From assembly GCA_905213895.1 (NCBI GenBank), contig CAJMKE010000012.1, positions 30,845-94,844 on the forward strand: a DNA stretch of 64,000 nt, given 5' to 3'. The notes under the pieces are model-generated. The model worked only from the letters and a program-made list of their open reading frames with translations. It was not told the DNA's origin and ran no database searches. Source of the DNA: an uncultured Alistipes sp. GTDB taxonomy: Bacteria; Bacteroidota; Bacteroidia; Bacteroidales; Rikenellaceae. This document shows positions 44,723 to 52,678 of this stretch, piece after piece (position 1 is the first letter of the stretch; the number at the start of each line of letters is the position of its first letter). A program made the position numbers and the translations under genes.

Positions 44723-45592
44723 ATGAAAAGACTTTTATTGATTACGATGGCTCTGTGCGGTGTCGCATCGGCATCGTCCCAGAACATTGCCCGCACGGGC
44801 GTATATTGCGCCGCCGACGGCGAGACCGTTATCGGTGTTCCGAAAAGCACCGTCGCGGTCGAACTGCGCATCGCGGAACGTTCGTTCACCCCCGGGGTGT
44901 ATGCCCGTTATGCACAGAAGTATCTCGGCGTGCGTGCGTCGCTGACCTCGCATGTCGAAACGTCGATTCTCTCGGCGTCGGTCGCACTCGCCGATTCTGC
45001 ACCGGTGAGCGTGTGCGTGCCGCAGCCGGACGACGCCGCTGTCGAATCGTCGCCGCTGCCGTCGAACCGCATGAACGGTCGGGCGGTGTCGCCCGAGGAG
45101 CAGGCTTCCGCCACAGCCGACATGATATTCTCGCTGCGCAAGCACCGTATGGATTTGATTACGGGCGAATCGGGCGAGAACGTATTCGGCGCGGGACTTT
45201 CGTCCGCGCTGGACGAAATCGCGCGGCTCGAAAAGGAGTATCTCGAAATGTTCTACGGCTCGACCGTCGTCGGGGAGCGTACCGAACGCTTCTTCGTAGT
45301 TCCGTCGCGCGGCGAGAACAACTATATTCTGTGCCGCTATCGCGACGGCGCGGGCGTGCTGCCGCTCTCCGATTTGTCGGGCGAGGCGGTGATGCTCCAT
45401 ATCGAACCGTCGGCTAAACCCGATACCGAAGGGCTGCCGATAGCCGACGCGAAGGACAAGAACAAGGTCGAATACGTCGTTGCGAACGTCGCGAAATGCA
45501 CGCTGCTGTGCGGGACCCGCGAACTCGCCGAAATATCGCTGCCGATTTACCAGTACGGAGAGCGCGTCAGCCTTGCCGCTCCTGCCAGATAG
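44723..45592 (+). CDS. DUF4831 family secreted protein (289 aa)
   Basis: Signal peptide MKRLLLITMALCGVASASSQ. The mature protein has YCAADGETVIGVPKSTVAVE, YAQKYLGVRAS, EEQASATADMIFSLRKHRMD, LITGESGENVFGAGLSSALD and YGSTVVGERTERFF, matching my memory of DUF4831 (Pfam PF16115), a Bacteroidetes-only family. Function unknown, probably periplasmic or outer-membrane associated. It starts 48 bases after trmN6 and ends two bases before the next ATG. Confidence 0.85.
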   Translation: MKRLLLITMALCGVASASSQNIARTGVYCAADGETVIGVPKSTVAVELRIAERSFTPGVYARYAQKYLGVRASLTSHVETSILSASVALADSAPVSVCVPQPDDAAVESSPLPSNRMNGRAVSPEEQASATADMIFSLRKHRMDLITGESGENVFGAGLSSALDEIARLEKEYLEMFYGSTVVGERTERFFVVPSRGENNYILCRYRDGAGVLPLSDLSGEAVMLHIEPSAKPDTEGLPIADAKDKNKVEYVVANVAKCTLLCGTRELAEISLPIYQYGERVSLAAPAR

Positions 45593-45594
45593 CC

Positions 45595-46227
45595 ATGGAC
45601 AACACATCGAGGATGGTCGCACTGTTGGGTGCGGTGCGCAAGCAGATGAACGGTGCGGTGCTCGACACGCTGCGCTATTACGGGGCGGATTACGGGCTGA
45701 ACTACGGCGTCGCAATCCACTCGTTGCGCGAGACTGCCCGCGAAACTGGTCGGGACGACGGTTTCGCACGGTTTCTCTATCGCCAGCAGGTTCGCGAACT
45801 GCGCATCATCGCGCTGTGGATTGCCGAACCGGAGTGCACGACGGCTGCCGATTTCCCGTTCTGGGCGGCAGGCATAATCAATTCGGAGGTCGCCGAGCAG
45901 GCGGCACATGCCCTGCTTTCGCAGATTGATGACATCGATGCCCTGCTCGCCGAGTGGTGCGCGTCGGAGAATGCGCTGCTTGCCTACGCTGCGCTGCTCG
46001 CCGCATCGCGTTCGGTGCGTGCGTCGGTCGGTGCGTTAACGGAGGGTGTGCGCAGTGCCGTCGGGCGTTTCCCCGACAACCGCATAGTCGCGCAGGGTGC
46101 GACAGCCGCATTGGCTTCGGTCGCGGGAGAGCATCGCGAGCGGGTGCTGCTGCTTCTGGACGGCTTGGACGACACCCCGACCGCCCGCCTTGTCCGCGAC
46201 GAGATGTCGTGGCGAATGGCGGAGTAG
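45595..46227 (+). CDS. AlkD-like HEAT-repeat protein (210 aa)
   Basis: ATG 45595 gives MDNTSRMVALLGAVRKQMNG. The sequence is all-helical with repeated Ala/Leu-rich units. YGADYGLNYGVAIHSLRETA, FARFLYRQQVRELRIIALWI and AAGIINSEVAEQAAHALL match the pattern I recall for Bacteroidales proteins annotated as DNA alkylation repair (AlkD-like). The AlkD DNA-contact residues cannot be verified here, so enzyme activity is uncertain. It begins two bases after the DUF4831 stop, indicating translational coupling. Confidence 0.72.
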   Translation: MDNTSRMVALLGAVRKQMNGAVLDTLRYYGADYGLNYGVAIHSLRETARETGRDDGFARFLYRQQVRELRIIALWIAEPECTTAADFPFWAAGIINSEVAEQAAHALLSQIDDIDALLAEWCASENALLAYAALLAASRSVRASVGALTEGVRSAVGRFPDNRIVAQGATAALASVAGEHRERVLLLLDGLDDTPTARLVRDEMSWRMAE

Positions 46228-46237
46228 GTTGTGTTTT

Positions 46238-46276
46238 ATGCGTATGGGCGGCGATTTATTCGCCGCCCATACGCAT
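46238..46276 (+). terminator. Terminator after AlkD-like gene
   Basis: Seventeen-base perfect arms beginning ATGCGTATGGGCGGCGA, with a five-base loop. The T tract (TTCTTT) overlaps the start of the next array. Confidence 0.85.
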
Positions 46277-46314
46277 TCTTTAAAGTCATTAAAGTCTTTA
46301 AGGTCGTTAAAGTC
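46277..46314. repeat. 9-bp array, about 4 units
   Basis: Units TCTTTAAA, GTCATTAAA, GTCTTTAAG and GTCGTTAAA. Directly between two hairpins. Confidence 0.92.
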
Positions 46315-46411
46315 TGCCGCCGACAATGTCGGCGGCAAGGGATAGGACGGCGCGGAACGGTGGCGCGACGCGGGTTTGCTTTTTGCATTGGCGGCTTTGC
46401 CGCCAATGCAA
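46315..46411. repeat. Hairpin pair between arrays
   Basis: TGCCGCCGAC / GTCGGCGGCA (46315-46337) and TTGCATTGGCGGC / GCCGCCAATGCAA (46383-46411). Each is a perfect stem with a three-base loop. Confidence 0.85.
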
Positions 46412-46447
46412 CCTTAAAGTCCATAAGGTCGTTAAAGTCCTTAACGT
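46411..46447. repeat. 9-bp array, about 4 units
   Basis: Units AACCTTAAA, GTCCATAAG, GTCGTTAAA and GTCCTTAAC, again between hairpins. Confidence 0.9.
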
Positions 46448-46449
46448 CA

Positions 46450-46505
46450 AGCAGCCGCCAATATGGCGGCTGCTGAAAAAGCGCGGGCGGATAAACCGCC
46501 CGCGC
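46450..46505 (-). terminator. Terminator region of radA (two hairpins)
   Basis: AGCAGCCGCCA / TGGCGGCTGCT (46450-46474) and GCGCGGGCGG / CCGCCCGCGC (46481-46505). The second is followed on minus by T5, fitting a terminator for radA, 22 bases after its stop. Confidence 0.82.
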
Positions 46506-46527
46506 ATGACCGAAAACCTTGCCGGCA

Positions 46528-47907
46528 TTATTCTGCCGTGCTGCGGAAGATTTCGCGGGCGAGTTCGCCTATGCTGTTGATGCGGACGACCTCGATGCCG
46601 CCGATTTTCTTGTGCGGCTTGGCGGCGTAGCCCGATACGATTATCCGCTTGAAGCCCAGTCGCGCCGCTTCGGCGATGCGCTGCTCGGTACGCGGTGCCG
46701 GACGCACCTCGCCCGACAGTCCGATTTCGCCCGCAAGGCAGACGCCCTCGTCGATAGGGCGGTCGAAATACGACGAAATGACGGCTGCGACGATTGCCAA
46801 ATCGAGTCCCGTGTCGGCGACCTTGAATCCGCCGGCAAAGTTGAGGAACACGTCTTTCTGGAACATCTTCATTCCGATTCGCTTTTCGAGAATGGCGAGC
46901 AGCATGTTCATTCGCCGTGTGTCATAACCTGTCGCATTGCGTTGCGGCGTGCCGTAGGCTGCCGTGCCGACGAGAGCCTGAACCTCTATGAGATAGGGGC
47001 GTATGCCGTCCACCGACGCACCGACGGCGATGCCGCTTAGCGGTTCGTCGTAGTGGGTGAGCAGGATTTCGGACGGATTTTCGACGCTGCGCAGCCCGTC
47101 ATGGAGCATCTCGAAGACACCGATTTCGAACGTCGCGCCGAAACGGTTCTTGATGCTGCGCAGGATGCGGTAGGTGTTGTTGCCGTCGCCCTCGAATTGC
47201 AGGACGACATCGACGATGTGTTCGAGAATCTTCGGTCCCGCTATCGTTCCGTCCTTGGTGATATGCCCGATGATGAATATCGGCGTGCCGCTGCCCTTGG
47301 CGTATTTGAGCAGTGTGGCGGCGCACTCGCGAATCTGCGACACGCTGCCTGCCGACGAGTCGATGAGGTCGGTGTACATCGTCTGTATGGAGTCGATGAC
47401 GACCATGTCGGGACGTATCTCCCCGATTTGGGCGACGATGTTTTCGAGCAGCGTCTCGGTGTAGACGATGCAGTTTTCGTTGCGGATGCCGATGCGCTCG
47501 GCGCGCAGTTTTATCTGTTCCGCCGACTCCTCGCCCGAAACGTAGAGCGTTTTCAGCCCGTTGTCGGAGAGGGCGAGTTGGAGCGAGAGCGTCGATTTGC
47601 CGATGCCCGGTTCGCCGCCCAACAGTATCAGCGAGCCTGCCACCAGACCTCCGCCGAGTACGCGGTTCACCTCGCCGTTGCCCGTGTCGATGCGCTGCGT
47701 CGTGCCGCACTCGATGTCGGCGACGCGCTGCGGCTTCGATGCCGGTACGGATTTGCCTGCGACGACCGCAGGAATCGAGCCGCTCTCCTTGGCGACAATC
47801 TCCTCCGTGAAGGAGTTCCACGCGCCGCACGACGGACAGCGTCCGAGCCACTTCGGAGCGTCGAATCCGCATTCGCGGCAGAAGTATGCCTTTTTCACCT
47901 TTGCCAT
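46528..47907 (-). CDS. radA: DNA repair protein RadA (459 aa)
   Basis: Branch-migrating helicase-like protein in recombination. The N-terminal zinc finger is FCRECGFDAPKWLGRCPSCG (C-x2-C...C-x2-C, about residues 9-28). Walker A GGEPGIGKSTLSLQL near 97, the RadA hallmark KNRFG near 260, and a Lon-protease-like C-terminal domain (SGEVRPAPRTEQRIAEAARL) follow. Full length. It precedes rseP in the opposite sense of reading: rseP, then radA, with a seven-base gap. Confidence 0.95.
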   Translation of the reverse strand: MAKVKKAYFCRECGFDAPKWLGRCPSCGAWNSFTEEIVAKESGSIPAVVAGKSVPASKPQRVADIECGTTQRIDTGNGEVNRVLGGGLVAGSLILLGGEPGIGKSTLSLQLALSDNGLKTLYVSGEESAEQIKLRAERIGIRNENCIVYTETLLENIVAQIGEIRPDMVVIDSIQTMYTDLIDSSAGSVSQIRECAATLLKYAKGSGTPIFIIGHITKDGTIAGPKILEHIVDVVLQFEGDGNNTYRILRSIKNRFGATFEIGVFEMLHDGLRSVENPSEILLTHYDEPLSGIAVGASVDGIRPYLIEVQALVGTAAYGTPQRNATGYDTRRMNMLLAILEKRIGMKMFQKDVFLNFAGGFKVADTGLDLAIVAAVISSYFDRPIDEGVCLAGEIGLSGEVRPAPRTEQRIAEAARLGFKRIIVSGYAAKPHKKIGGIEVVRINSIGELAREIFRSTAE

Positions 47908-47914
47908 GGCACGG

Positions 47915-49237
47915 TTATTTGAAAAGTCGGTAGATGTCGTTGCCGTTGGCGAATATCACCAGCGCGAGAATCAGTATCAAGCCGATGTACTGCGCCGCTT
48001 CGAGGAACTTGTCGCTCGGCTTGCGCCGCGTAATCATCTCCCACAGCGTGAAGAGCGTGTGTCCGCCGTCCAGACCCGGAATAGGGATGATGTTCATGAT
48101 GCCGAGGATGATGGAGAGAAACGCCGTCATGTACCAGAACTGCTGCCAGTCCCACTTGCCGGGGAAGATGTTGGCGATGGCGATGAAGCCGCCGACCTGC
48201 TTGTAAAGCCCCGTGTCGGGCTTGACTATCAGTTTCAGTTGCTGCCAGTAGTTGTTCATCACCCTGCCCGTCAGGCGTGCGCCCGCAGGAATCGATTCGA
48301 GCAGCGAGTAGTGCTGCGTGCGGAGGGTGAACGGCGAGAGTACGCTGACGCCTATCTTGCCCTCGGCGTTCACCGGAACGTCGATGTTCATCACGCGGTC
48401 GCCGCGCTCGACGGAGAGCGTCGCTTCGCCCGACTTGTGCATCGCCAGCAGCGAATCGTATTTGGCGAAATCCTCCTCGCGCCGACCGTCGATGCCGACG
48501 ATGCGGTCGCCCTTCATAAGTCCCGCCAGTGCCGCCGATTCGGAGGCTATGCTGTCGATGATGAACGGCATTCGCGGCGTGTATAGCCCCGCGTAAGCCT
48601 TCTCGCCGCCGCTGCGCAGGGCGTTGAGTTCGTCGTAGGGGATATTGAGTTTCACGCGGCTGCCGTCGCGAATCACCGTTACCTGCAAGTCGTCCTCGGC
48701 GAGGATTATCCGCGACATTATCGAGGCGATGTTGTCGATTTTCTCGCCCTGAATCGTCGCTATGCGGTCGCCGTCGCGGAAGCCGAGCCGCTCGCCTGCC
48801 TCGCTGAAATTGTAGCCCCAGCGGATGTCGTCGTTGGCGACGTAACTGCTGCCCCATGCGTAGGAGATGCCGCAGTAGATGACGAATGCGAGCAGGATGT
48901 TCATCACCACGCCCGCCACGAGGACACAGAACCGCTGCCATGCTGGCTTGGAGCGGAACTCGTCGGGCTTGGGCGGCAGTTGCATCTGCTCCTTGTCCAT
49001 GCTCTCGTCTATCATTCCCGCGATTTTGACGTAACCGCCGAGCGGCACCCAGCCGATGCCGTATTCGGTATCGCCGCGCCTGAACTTGAAGAGCGAGAAC
49101 CACGGGTCGAAGAATATGTAGAACTTTTCGACGCGGATTTTGAAGATGCGCGCCGCGATGAAGTGTCCGAACTCGTGAATCGCCACCAGAAGCGACAGCG
49201 AGAGGAAAAATTGAATTGCCTTGATTAGAATATCCAT
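47915..49237 (-). CDS. rseP: Site-2 (RseP-type) membrane metalloprotease (440 aa)
   Basis: Intramembrane zinc protease that cuts anti-sigma factors or signal-peptide remnants. The zinc motif HEFGH is at residues 21-25 in the first membrane helix. The third ligand lies in NIIPIPGLDGGH near 383-394. Two PDZ-like regions lie between them (EAGERLGFRDGDRIATIQGE; SAALAGLMKGDRIVGIDGR). Four membrane segments are expected. It sits between dxr (18-bp gap) and radA. An ECF sigma operon exists at 62122, but a link is not shown by sequence. Confidence 0.93.
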   Translation of the reverse strand: MDILIKAIQFFLSLSLLVAIHEFGHFIAARIFKIRVEKFYIFFDPWFSLFKFRRGDTEYGIGWVPLGGYVKIAGMIDESMDKEQMQLPPKPDEFRSKPAWQRFCVLVAGVVMNILLAFVIYCGISYAWGSSYVANDDIRWGYNFSEAGERLGFRDGDRIATIQGEKIDNIASIMSRIILAEDDLQVTVIRDGSRVKLNIPYDELNALRSGGEKAYAGLYTPRMPFIIDSIASESAALAGLMKGDRIVGIDGRREEDFAKYDSLLAMHKSGEATLSVERGDRVMNIDVPVNAEGKIGVSVLSPFTLRTQHYSLLESIPAGARLTGRVMNNYWQQLKLIVKPDTGLYKQVGGFIAIANIFPGKWDWQQFWYMTAFLSIILGIMNIIPIPGLDGGHTLFTLWEMITRRKPSDKFLEAAQYIGLILILALVIFANGNDIYRLFK

Positions 49238-49255
49238 TTTCTGAATTGTTTGTCG

Positions 49256-50407
49256 TTATAATCCGAGTGCTTCGGCAGCCAGACGCCGCGATTCGCGGTC
49301 TGCCGCCGCGTAGTCGTCCACCGTCGGACGAAGCGTGAACTGCGCCTTTGCGAGTGCGTACTCTATCGAACGGACGATGTCGGTGTAGCCGCATTTACGG
49401 GTGAGGAACGCCGCCACGGCGACCTCGTTCGCTCCGTTCATCGTGCAGGCTGCCGTACCTCCGCGGCGCAGGCAGTCGTAGGCGATGTCGAGAGCGGGAT
49501 ATTTCACGCGGTCCACCTCCTGAAAAGTCAGTGTCGGGTTGTCGGCGAAACTGAACGGCTCGACCTTGCGCACGGCACGGTGAGGGTACATCAGCGCGAA
49601 ACTTATCGGTGTGCGCATGTCTGGCGAACCCAACTGCGCCTTTATCGCCCCGTCCTCGAATTCGACCATCGAGTGGACTATCGACTGCGGATGCTGGATT
49701 ACCGAAATGCGGTCGGCATCGACGCCGAACAGCCAGTGAGCCTCGATGACCTCGAATCCCTTGTTCACGAGCGTGGAGGAATCGATGGTGATTTTCGCGC
49801 CCATGTTCCACTGCGGGTGGCGGAGTGCCTGCTCGGGCGTAACGCCGGCGAATGCTTCGCGCGGAAGGTCGCGCAGCGAGCCGCCGCTGCAAGTTACTAT
49901 AAGCCGGCGGAGCGGCGACACCTCGCCTATAAGGCACTGGAAAATCGCCGAGTGTTCGGAGTCTATCGGGATAATCGGTGCGCGGTGGGCGAGAGCCTCG
50001 CGCATGACGAGTTCGCCGCCGACTACGAGTGTCTCCTTGTTCGCCAATGCCACCTTTTTCCCCTGCCCGATGGCGGCGAGCGTCGGGGCGAGACCTGCGT
50101 AGCCGACCAGCGCGTTCACGACGACGTCGATGTTCGACGCTGCGGCGCACTGCGCTATCGCATCCGCTCCGGCGTATACCTTGACGGGGTAGTCGGCGAG
50201 AGCCTTTTTGAGTTCGGTGTATTTCGATTCGTCGGCTATGACGACGCTGTCGGCGTCGAATTCGATTGCCTGCTCAGCGAGCCGCTGACAGTTGGAACGG
50301 GCGGTGAGGGTTACTATTTCGAATGCTTCCGGATTTTCGCGTACTATGTCGAGCGTCTGTACGCCTATCGAACCGGTAGAGCCGAGAAGTGCGACTTTTT
50401 GCTTCAT
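49256..50407 (-). CDS. dxr: 1-deoxy-D-xylulose 5-phosphate reductoisomerase (383 aa)
   Basis: Second step of the MEP isoprenoid pathway, NADPH-dependent. NADPH loop VALLGSTGSIGVQTLDIV at residues 5-22, ANKETLVVGGELV near 122, metal and substrate residues in IPIDSEHSAIFQCL near 145, SCSGGSLRD-type loop (TCSGGSLRDLP) and NMGAKITIDSSTLVNKG near 203. Length is normal. It shares direction with rseP and radA and may be co-transcribed with them. Confidence 0.95.
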   Translation of the reverse strand: MKQKVALLGSTGSIGVQTLDIVRENPEAFEIVTLTARSNCQRLAEQAIEFDADSVVIADESKYTELKKALADYPVKVYAGADAIAQCAAASNIDVVVNALVGYAGLAPTLAAIGQGKKVALANKETLVVGGELVMREALAHRAPIIPIDSEHSAIFQCLIGEVSPLRRLIVTCSGGSLRDLPREAFAGVTPEQALRHPQWNMGAKITIDSSTLVNKGFEVIEAHWLFGVDADRISVIQHPQSIVHSMVEFEDGAIKAQLGSPDMRTPISFALMYPHRAVRKVEPFSFADNPTLTFQEVDRVKYPALDIAYDCLRRGGTAACTMNGANEVAVAAFLTRKCGYTDIVRSIEYALAKAQFTLRPTVDDYAAADRESRRLAAEALGL

Positions 50408-50464
50408 TTCGTTAAATTAAATAGGGCGATTAATGTAGGTATATATCCTTGCAGGTTCCGACCG

Positions 50465-50560
50465 AAGTCCCCCTCACAGGAGGGGGATTTAGGGGGTGGG
50501 TAACATCCGATATACGCGGCTTCGCCGCGAGAACCACAACCATCGGATTTACGATTACAT
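50465..50560. repeat. GGATTTAGGGGGTG dispersed element, copy 3
   Basis: Arms GTCCCCCTC / GAGGGGGAT, then TTAGGGGGTGGGTAACATCC and CGCGGCTTCGCCGCGAGAAC. The last part matches copy 4 at 54235 closely. Confidence 0.85.
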
Positions 50561-50587
50561 ACCATAACCTGATTCATATAAAGTTAC

Positions 50588-51457
50588 CTAAAACAATATG
50601 TATGATTCGGGGTCGACGGGCTTGCCGTCGCTCCATAGTTCGAATGCGAATGTGGAGAGGTCGTTTTCGCCGCCCGCGGTCGAGTAGCCGATGACTTCGC
50701 TGCCCTTGACGCGCTGTCCCTTGCCGACGAGCGTCCCCGACAACATGCGGTAGACCGAAATCATTCCGTTGGGATGCTGTATGGCGACGCTGTTGCCGTT
50801 CTCGGGCGACCAGTCGTTGAGGACGACCGTGCCGTCGGCTATGGCGACGATTTGCGATTCGGGCGCACCCGCGATGCGGATGCCGTACAGACCGCTCTTG
50901 ATGTCGAAGCGTTCGGCGATGATGCCGTCCATCGGTGCTACGGCGTTGATGTTGGTGTGCCCCGATGCCGGGGCGGAGTTGCGGATGCCGTATTTGCCGT
51001 CGCTTTCCATCTGCCGCCGCAGCAGGGAATCGGCTGCGGATGTCGGCACGATGCTCTTGTCGCGTGGCAGCGAGTCGTTCTGCACGCTGCGCATGGTCGG
51101 CGTCTTGCCGTCCACGACGAGGATTATGCTCTCGTTGTAGGCGAGCATGTCGTTCATCTTGCGTTCGAGCGAGTCGATGCGGATCAGATTGCGCATCAGC
51201 GTTTCGCGCGATTTGGTCGCGTCGGTGCGGTAACCCGGCAGGAAATCGAGTACCGGCGTGTAGGCGACGAATACCAGCACGATGCAGAAGATAAGGAATA
51301 CCGTGGCGACGATGCTCATGGCGAATCCCGCCGGCGATATGTGTATGAACCGCGTTTCGAGCCGGTTTTCAGGGTCGGAAACGCTTACGCGCCGGCGGCG
51401 GAACATGTCGCGGAACGAGTCGTTCGCGTCGGCGAAGAATTTTCTAATCGGTTTCAT
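50588..51457 (-). CDS. Degenerate M23 (LytM) peptidase-like protein (289 aa)
   Basis: One membrane segment (about residues 45-70) and a coiled-coil-like stretch (about 85-120) precede a LytM-fold domain. Expected catalytic ligands look lost: the H-x-G-x-D strand is replaced by AERFDIKSGLYGIRIAG, the HLS by VYRMLSG and the final H-L-H-F-E by TFAFELWSDG. Structural features such as VVAIADGTVVLNDW, GNSVAIQHPNG and GYSTAGGENDLS remain. It probably acts like EnvC or NlpD, as a regulator of other hydrolases. A TATCTTTG box on minus (51463-51470) ends only five bases before the ATG. Confidence 0.82.
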   Translation of the reverse strand: MKPIRKFFADANDSFRDMFRRRRVSVSDPENRLETRFIHISPAGFAMSIVATVFLIFCIVLVFVAYTPVLDFLPGYRTDATKSRETLMRNLIRIDSLERKMNDMLAYNESIILVVDGKTPTMRSVQNDSLPRDKSIVPTSAADSLLRRQMESDGKYGIRNSAPASGHTNINAVAPMDGIIAERFDIKSGLYGIRIAGAPESQIVAIADGTVVLNDWSPENGNSVAIQHPNGMISVYRMLSGTLVGKGQRVKGSEVIGYSTAGGENDLSTFAFELWSDGKPVDPESYILF

Positions 51458-51462
51458 ATCTG

Positions 51463-51470
51463 CAAAGATA
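51463..51470 (-). promoter_or_regulatory. -7 element almost abutting the M23-like start
   Basis: TATCTTTG on minus, five bases from the ATG at 51457. Transcription would begin at or within a few bases of the start codon. Confidence 0.6.
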
Positions 51471-51585
51471 GCGATTTTATCCTTTTACGAACGCTTTTCC
51501 GCCCGACAAATTGCGTGCAGGAGCATAAATATGCCGCGATGTCCCGAATAGTATGGAGCGCGGCGAAACAATTCGGCGTAAATGC

Positions 51586-51616
51586 TTTGTATTTAGAAGC
51601 CTTTTTAGTAATTTTG
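51586..51616 (+). promoter_or_regulatory. Promoter of nucleotidyltransferase gene
   Basis: TTTG (51586-51589), 19 bases, TAATTTTG (51609-51616). Full consensus match; leader about 80 bases. Confidence 0.75.
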
Positions 51617-51699
51617 CAGGCTTCCGTATGCCGAATACCGTAGGACGCGGCGCGATGCGGAAAACTTTGGGAATCAATAGTTAAAAAACAGAAAATATT

Positions 51700-52620
51700 A
51701 TGGTAAAACCGACACTTTTGGTACTCGCGGCGGGAATGGGTTCGCGGTACGGTTCGCTCAAACAGATGGACGGCGTAGGTCCTAACGGCGAGGCAATCAT
51801 CGATTATTCGATTTACGACGCCATCCGCGCCGGATTCGGCAAGGTGGTTTTCGTCATCCGCCACTCGTTCGCCGACGCTTTCACGGAGGTTTTCAACGCC
51901 GAGCGTTTCGGCGGCAGAATCGAGGTGGAGTACGTTTATCAGGAACTCGACTGCCTGCCCGAGGGATTCTCCGTGCCTGAGGGGCGCGAGAAGCCGTGGG
52001 GTACTAACCACGCGGTGATGATGGCTGCCGATGCGATAAAGGAGCCGTTCGCGGTAATCAATGCCGACGACTTCTACGGCGAGGACGCATACAAGGTTAT
52101 CGGAGCCTATTTGAGTACGCTCGGCGGCAGCAAAAACGACTACTGCATGGTCGGCTACGAGGTGAACAAGACCCTTTCGGAGAACGGCACCGTGTCGCGC
52201 GGCGTCTGCATGCTGACTGCCGACGGCTACCTCGAATCGATGGTCGAGCGCACCAAAATCGAGCGCAATGCCGAGGGTACAATCGTATTCCACGATTTGG
52301 GCGAGGACGTGGCTTTGGAGGAGAATACGCCGGTATCGATGAACCTGTTCGGATTCACGCCCGACTATTTCGACTACTCGAAACAGACGTTCATCGAATT
52401 CCTCGGCGACCCTAAAAATATCGAGAACCTCAAATCGGAGTTCTTCATTCCGCTGATGGTGAACAAACTCATCGGCGGCGGCACGGCGAAGATGAAGGTG
52501 TTGAGCACCTCGGCGAAGTGGTTCGGCGTTACGTACAAGGAGGACAAGCCTGCGCTTATGGCGAAAATCGAGGCTCTGATTGCCGACGGCGTGTATCCGC
52601 GCAATCTGTGGGGGAAATAA
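51700..52620 (+). CDS. Sugar-nucleotide nucleotidyltransferase-like protein (306 aa)
   Basis: NTP-transferase fold: LLVLAAGMGSRYGSLKQMDG (residues 5-24) is the nucleotide loop with G-x-G-x-R and the Lys, GPNGEAIIDYSIYDA follows, and FAVINADDFYGEDAY near 110 carries the metal-binding Asp. KPWGTNHAVMMA matches the G-T-x-x-A signature. Related proteins in Bacteroidetes are annotated as nucleotidyltransferases, some next to a choline-kinase-like partner; none is here. Sugar or lipid head-group substrate unknown. Confidence 0.85.
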   Translation: MVKPTLLVLAAGMGSRYGSLKQMDGVGPNGEAIIDYSIYDAIRAGFGKVVFVIRHSFADAFTEVFNAERFGGRIEVEYVYQELDCLPEGFSVPEGREKPWGTNHAVMMAADAIKEPFAVINADDFYGEDAYKVIGAYLSTLGGSKNDYCMVGYEVNKTLSENGTVSRGVCMLTADGYLESMVERTKIERNAEGTIVFHDLGEDVALEENTPVSMNLFGFTPDYFDYSKQTFIEFLGDPKNIENLKSEFFIPLMVNKLIGGGTAKMKVLSTSAKWFGVTYKEDKPALMAKIEALIADGVYPRNLWGK

Positions 52621-52622
52621 TC

Positions 52623-52660
52623 GGACTTTAAGGACTTTAACTACCTTAAAGACTTTAAGA
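52623..52660. repeat. 9-bp array, about 4 units
   Basis: Units GACTTTAAG, GACTTTAAC, TACCTTAAA and GACTTTAAG. It starts two bases after one stop codon and ends 18 before gltX. Confidence 0.92.
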
Positions 52661-52678
52661 TAACTATTCAGGAAGAAA

